A program made the position numbers and the translations under genes. A DNA stretch of 64,000 bases from Flavobacterium sp. SLB02. GTDB taxonomy: Bacteria > Bacteroidota > Bacteroidia > Flavobacteriales > Flavobacteriaceae. The stretch spans positions 2,821,755 to 2,885,754 of the forward strand of contig NZ_CP045928.1 of assembly GCF_009664855.1 (NCBI RefSeq), written 5' to 3'. Each line of letters starts with the position of its first letter. The first letter of the stretch is position 1. Positions 61,809 through 64,000 of this stretch are shown piece by piece. The notes beneath the pieces were generated by a model, which worked only from the letters and a program-made list of their open reading frames with translations, made no database searches and was not told the DNA's origin.

Positions 61809-62675
61809 ATGAAATGGATTACCAGAGAACGACCTAAAATTGACAGAATAGCAAGTCCCTGGTTAATTAAAAAGTTTGTTGATGCTGAAGCTGAATTTAT
61901 TTATGTCCCGTTTGATGAAGTTTTAAGTAAGGCGGCAACTTTAGAAGCTATTCCGTTTGATATTCCTGATGTCGAATTTACGCATTATAATGATGAATGT
62001 ACTTTTGACTATATCATTAAAAAATATCAAATTAGCGATCCCGCAATTTTAATAATGTCCCGGATTGTCCGAGGTGCCGATACAGACCGACATGATATTG
62101 CCAAAGAATCTGCCGGGCTTTGGGCAATTTCTGCCGGACTTTCGCACAATATTACAGACGATTCTGAATTATTAAAAAACGGAATGATTCTTTACGATGC
62201 GCTTTACAGCTGGGCGACGCATCTTTACAAACAAAAGCATTTACAAAATAGTCCTTTCGAAAGTTTACTTCATGAGGTTTATAACAAGTTTTTAAACGAA
62301 AAAAAATCAAACAAAAAGATACCTTCATGGGTCAAAGATTTAAAAGAGATTATTCAGGATCAAATAGACGCTCAGTTTACTTTTGATTTAAAGAAAATCT
62401 CCAGCGATTTAGAACTAAACCCTTCTTATTTATCACGTGAATTTTCGAAATATTTTGAAGATCTAAATTTTGGTGAATACGTTCGGAAATTACGAATTGA
62501 AAAAGCCATAAATCTAATTCAAAACTCAAATTATACACTTACCGAAATTGCCTACATGACGGGATTTTCAGACCAAAGTCACTTTACCAGAATTTTCAAA
62601 TTGCATACGGGTAAAAATCCGTCTTCGTATCGGAAAAATGCCTTAAAAAGTAATCCAGATACAAAAGGTAAATAG
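61809..62675 (+). CDS. Fusion of a ChrB-like domain with a C-terminal AraC DNA-binding domain
   Basis: A 288-residue protein. Residues 1 to about 130 match chromate-resistance ChrB-type sequences: KWITRERPKIDRIASPWLIK, VPFDIPDVE-type strand, DECTFDYIIKKY, IVRGADTDRHDIA. The C-terminal part (about 190-280) is a complete AraC double HTH (LNPSYLSREFSKYFEDLNFG; NYTLTEIAYMTGFSDQSHFT, RIFKLHTGKNPSSYRK). ChrB acts in chromate sensing; here the sensing domain seems recruited to an AraC output. No chrA lies in the window. Regulation of the neighbouring small genes is plausible but unproven. Confidence 0.85.
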   Translation: MKWITRERPKIDRIASPWLIKKFVDAEAEFIYVPFDEVLSKAATLEAIPFDIPDVEFTHYNDECTFDYIIKKYQISDPAILIMSRIVRGADTDRHDIAKESAGLWAISAGLSHNITDDSELLKNGMILYDALYSWATHLYKQKHLQNSPFESLLHEVYNKFLNEKKSNKKIPSWVKDLKEIIQDQIDAQFTFDLKKISSDLELNPSYLSREFSKYFEDLNFGEYVRKLRIEKAINLIQNSNYTLTEIAYMTGFSDQSHFTRIFKLHTGKNPSSYRKNALKSNPDTKGK

Positions 62676-62733
62676 CATTCTATTTATCAATATAAAGTCG
62701 TGATAGTTTTGTTTTTTCTAAAACCAAACTATT

Positions 62734-63234
62734 ATGAATTCATTGAAATACCTTTTTATTTTAATTCTAATTGCATCAAAATCAGCGGCATTTGCTCAAA
62801 CTACTTATCCCAAAATTACCGGCTATTTTGGCATCCTTCACCCTATTGTAATGATTAGTAATGAACAAACCAACTTGAATTTCAGGGATTATTATGCGGT
62901 AGGTTTCCCAACAGGAATAAACATTTGGAAAAGCTCTAAAATAGGGTTTTCGTTTGAAATTGTTCCCAATATAAAAGCCGAAGACGGTCATGATAAAGTG
63001 ACCAACATATTATTTCATCCGGGCGTTTTGGTCGCTTTGGGAAAAGGCTACACTTTTGCAGGAAGGGCTGCTTTTGAAAGCGGAGGAAGATATGGCTTTA
63101 CGCCTGTTATAAATAAAACGGTTATAAAAAGTGAGAATTGCAGCTATTTTGTAGCGGTTCCTTTTCCAGTTCGATTTGGAAACGATCATCCCGCAACTTT
63201 TACAGTAGGTTTTCAATTCGGAATTGCTTTTTAA
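62734..63234 (+). CDS. Small outer-membrane beta-barrel-like protein
   Basis: A 166-residue exported protein (signal LFILILIASKSAAFAQ). Short alternating strands with aromatic ends (YAVGFPTGINIWKSSKIGFS, FEIVPNIK; GYTFAGRAAFESGGRYGF) and a final Phe (FQFGIAF) fit an 8-strand outer-membrane barrel. No conserved family is recognised. It starts 59 bp after the ChrB-AraC gene on the same strand and could be its target. Confidence 0.65.
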   Translation: MNSLKYLFILILIASKSAAFAQTTYPKITGYFGILHPIVMISNEQTNLNFRDYYAVGFPTGINIWKSSKIGFSFEIVPNIKAEDGHDKVTNILFHPGVLVALGKGYTFAGRAAFESGGRYGFTPVINKTVIKSENCSYFVAVPFPVRFGNDHPATFTVGFQFGIAF

Positions 63235-63404
63235 ACATCACTAAGTCAACTGATTAATCATCAAAAAAAAGACAAACTCACTTCCGTAATAAAATATAAT
63301 TCCTTATATTTCAAACACTTAAAAAAGACAAACAATTACTTATAATACAGGAGTAATTGCGAAGTCTACGTAGTTCTTTTGAAACATAACTAATTTTTTA
63401 TTCT

Positions 63405-64000
63405 ATGGAAACAAAGTTTGATATCATTGTTATTGGTTCCGGACCTGGCGGTTACGCATCGGCCATCAGATGTTCGCAATTGGGTTATAAAACAGCTATC
63501 GTCGAAAAATACAAAGCCTTAGGCGGCACTTGCACCAATGTAGGATGCATACCCACAAAAGCGCTTCTTGACAGTACAGAACATTATCATGAAGCGGCCA
63601 CCAAATTTGCCACTCACGGAATCATAACAGGAAAATTAAGTCTGGACTTTCCGCAATTCATCAAAAGAAAATCAGAAGTTGTCGAGCAAAATATTGCCGG
63701 ACTGAACTTTTTGATGAAGAAGAATAAGATCGAGGTTTTTGAAGGATTTGCTTCTTTTTTAAACGATAAAGAAATCAGCGTAAAAGCAACAGACGGTTCT
63801 TCCTCTACCATTTCCGCCACTTATTACATTATTGCAACGGGCTCAAAACCCGCTACAATTCCCGGAGTCGAAATCGATAAAAAACGAATCATAACTTCGA
63901 CAGAAGCACTTTCGCTTCCGGACAAACCCAAAACAATGGTCATTATTGGTGGTGGCGTTATTGGTGTAGAAATGGCTTCGATTTATGCCCGAATTGGTGC
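63405..64000 (+). CDS. lpdA: Dihydrolipoyl dehydrogenase, 5' part
   Basis: ATG at 63405, open to the right edge (about 198 residues shown of an expected 460-470). FAD-binding GSGPGGYASA, redox pair Cys43/Cys48 in GGTCTNVGCIP, the ATG motif in IIATGSKPATIPG and the start of the NAD-binding motif IIGGGVIGVEMASIY. E3 subunit of the 2-oxo acid dehydrogenase complexes, reoxidising lipoamide with NAD. The assignment as a true Lpd rather than a close homologue is likely but rests on an incomplete sequence. Confidence 0.9.
   Translation, partial: METKFDIIVIGSGPGGYASAIRCSQLGYKTAIVEKYKALGGTCTNVGCIPTKALLDSTEHYHEAATKFATHGIITGKLSLDFPQFIKRKSEVVEQNIAGLNFLMKKNKIEVFEGFASFLNDKEISVKATDGSSSTISATYYIIATGSKPATIPGVEIDKKRIITSTEALSLPDKPKTMVIIGGGVIGVEMASIYARIG

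Noticed and set aside
1..64000. tRNA or rRNA genes
   Set aside because: I looked for the T-arm word GTTCRANNC near matching acceptor ends, and for conserved rRNA words, and saw no convincing case; this is not a substitute for a tRNA scan.

Overview
The window looks like a chromosomal segment of a Flavobacterium-type Bacteroidota. This rests on a strongly AT-rich sequence, SusC/SusD and FecI/FecR-type genes, a DUF6660-CzcA metal-efflux locus, TAnnTTTG-type promoter elements, and many proteins that read as flavobacterial orphans. I see no rRNA, tRNA, CRISPR array, transposase or phage gene.

Layout. 1-1.5 kb: 5' part of an exported alpha-galactosidase (minus). 2.1-11.4 kb: a surface-uptake locus on the plus strand with ECF sigma factor, FecR anti-sigma, SusC with an STN signalling domain, SusD, an unknown lipoprotein and a di-haem cytochrome c peroxidase. 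11.5-13.1 kb: VOC and tautomerase genes framed by an inverted pair of about 149-bp repeats. 13.2-21.7 kb: heavy-metal efflux cluster (minus) with DUF6660 protein, CzcA, a TolC-like protein, CzcB and a Zn/Cd-type P-ATPase. 21.8-22.5 kb: a decayed outer-membrane barrel gene. 22.7-29.5 kb: a phosphorelay cluster (minus) with two hybrid kinases, a response regulator, CheR and CheB, but no chemoreceptor or CheA.

29.8-44 kb: stress and repair genes (SDR, SemiSWEET, HTH regulator, large PAS kinase with a facing response regulator, PNPOx-like stress protein, Nei/Fpg glycosylase with DUF72, DUF892 ferritin-like protein, two very acidic proteins, DUF5661-like, DUF1328, topoisomerase IB, DUF7218). 44.1-48 kb: a candidate structured RNA, small orphan genes, gene remnants and hairpin repeats. 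48.2-55 kb: DUF4142 lipoprotein, exported amidohydrolase, two AraC regulators, zinc alcohol dehydrogenase and two cupins. 55.2-58.2 kb: a TetR regulon (TetR, thioesterase, MFS pump) with three matching palindromic operators. 58.3-63.2 kb: GH2 beta-galactosidase, an orphan protein, a ChrB-AraC fusion regulator and a small barrel protein. 63.4 kb to the end: start of dihydrolipoyl dehydrogenase.

The most striking property is the density and variety of dispersed hairpin repeats. Most lie between genes, many directly against stop codons. In the czc operon, repeat sequence forms the 3' end of czcA and the signal-peptide coding parts of the tolC-like gene and czcB. Functions are inferred from protein motifs; nothing was searched against a database.
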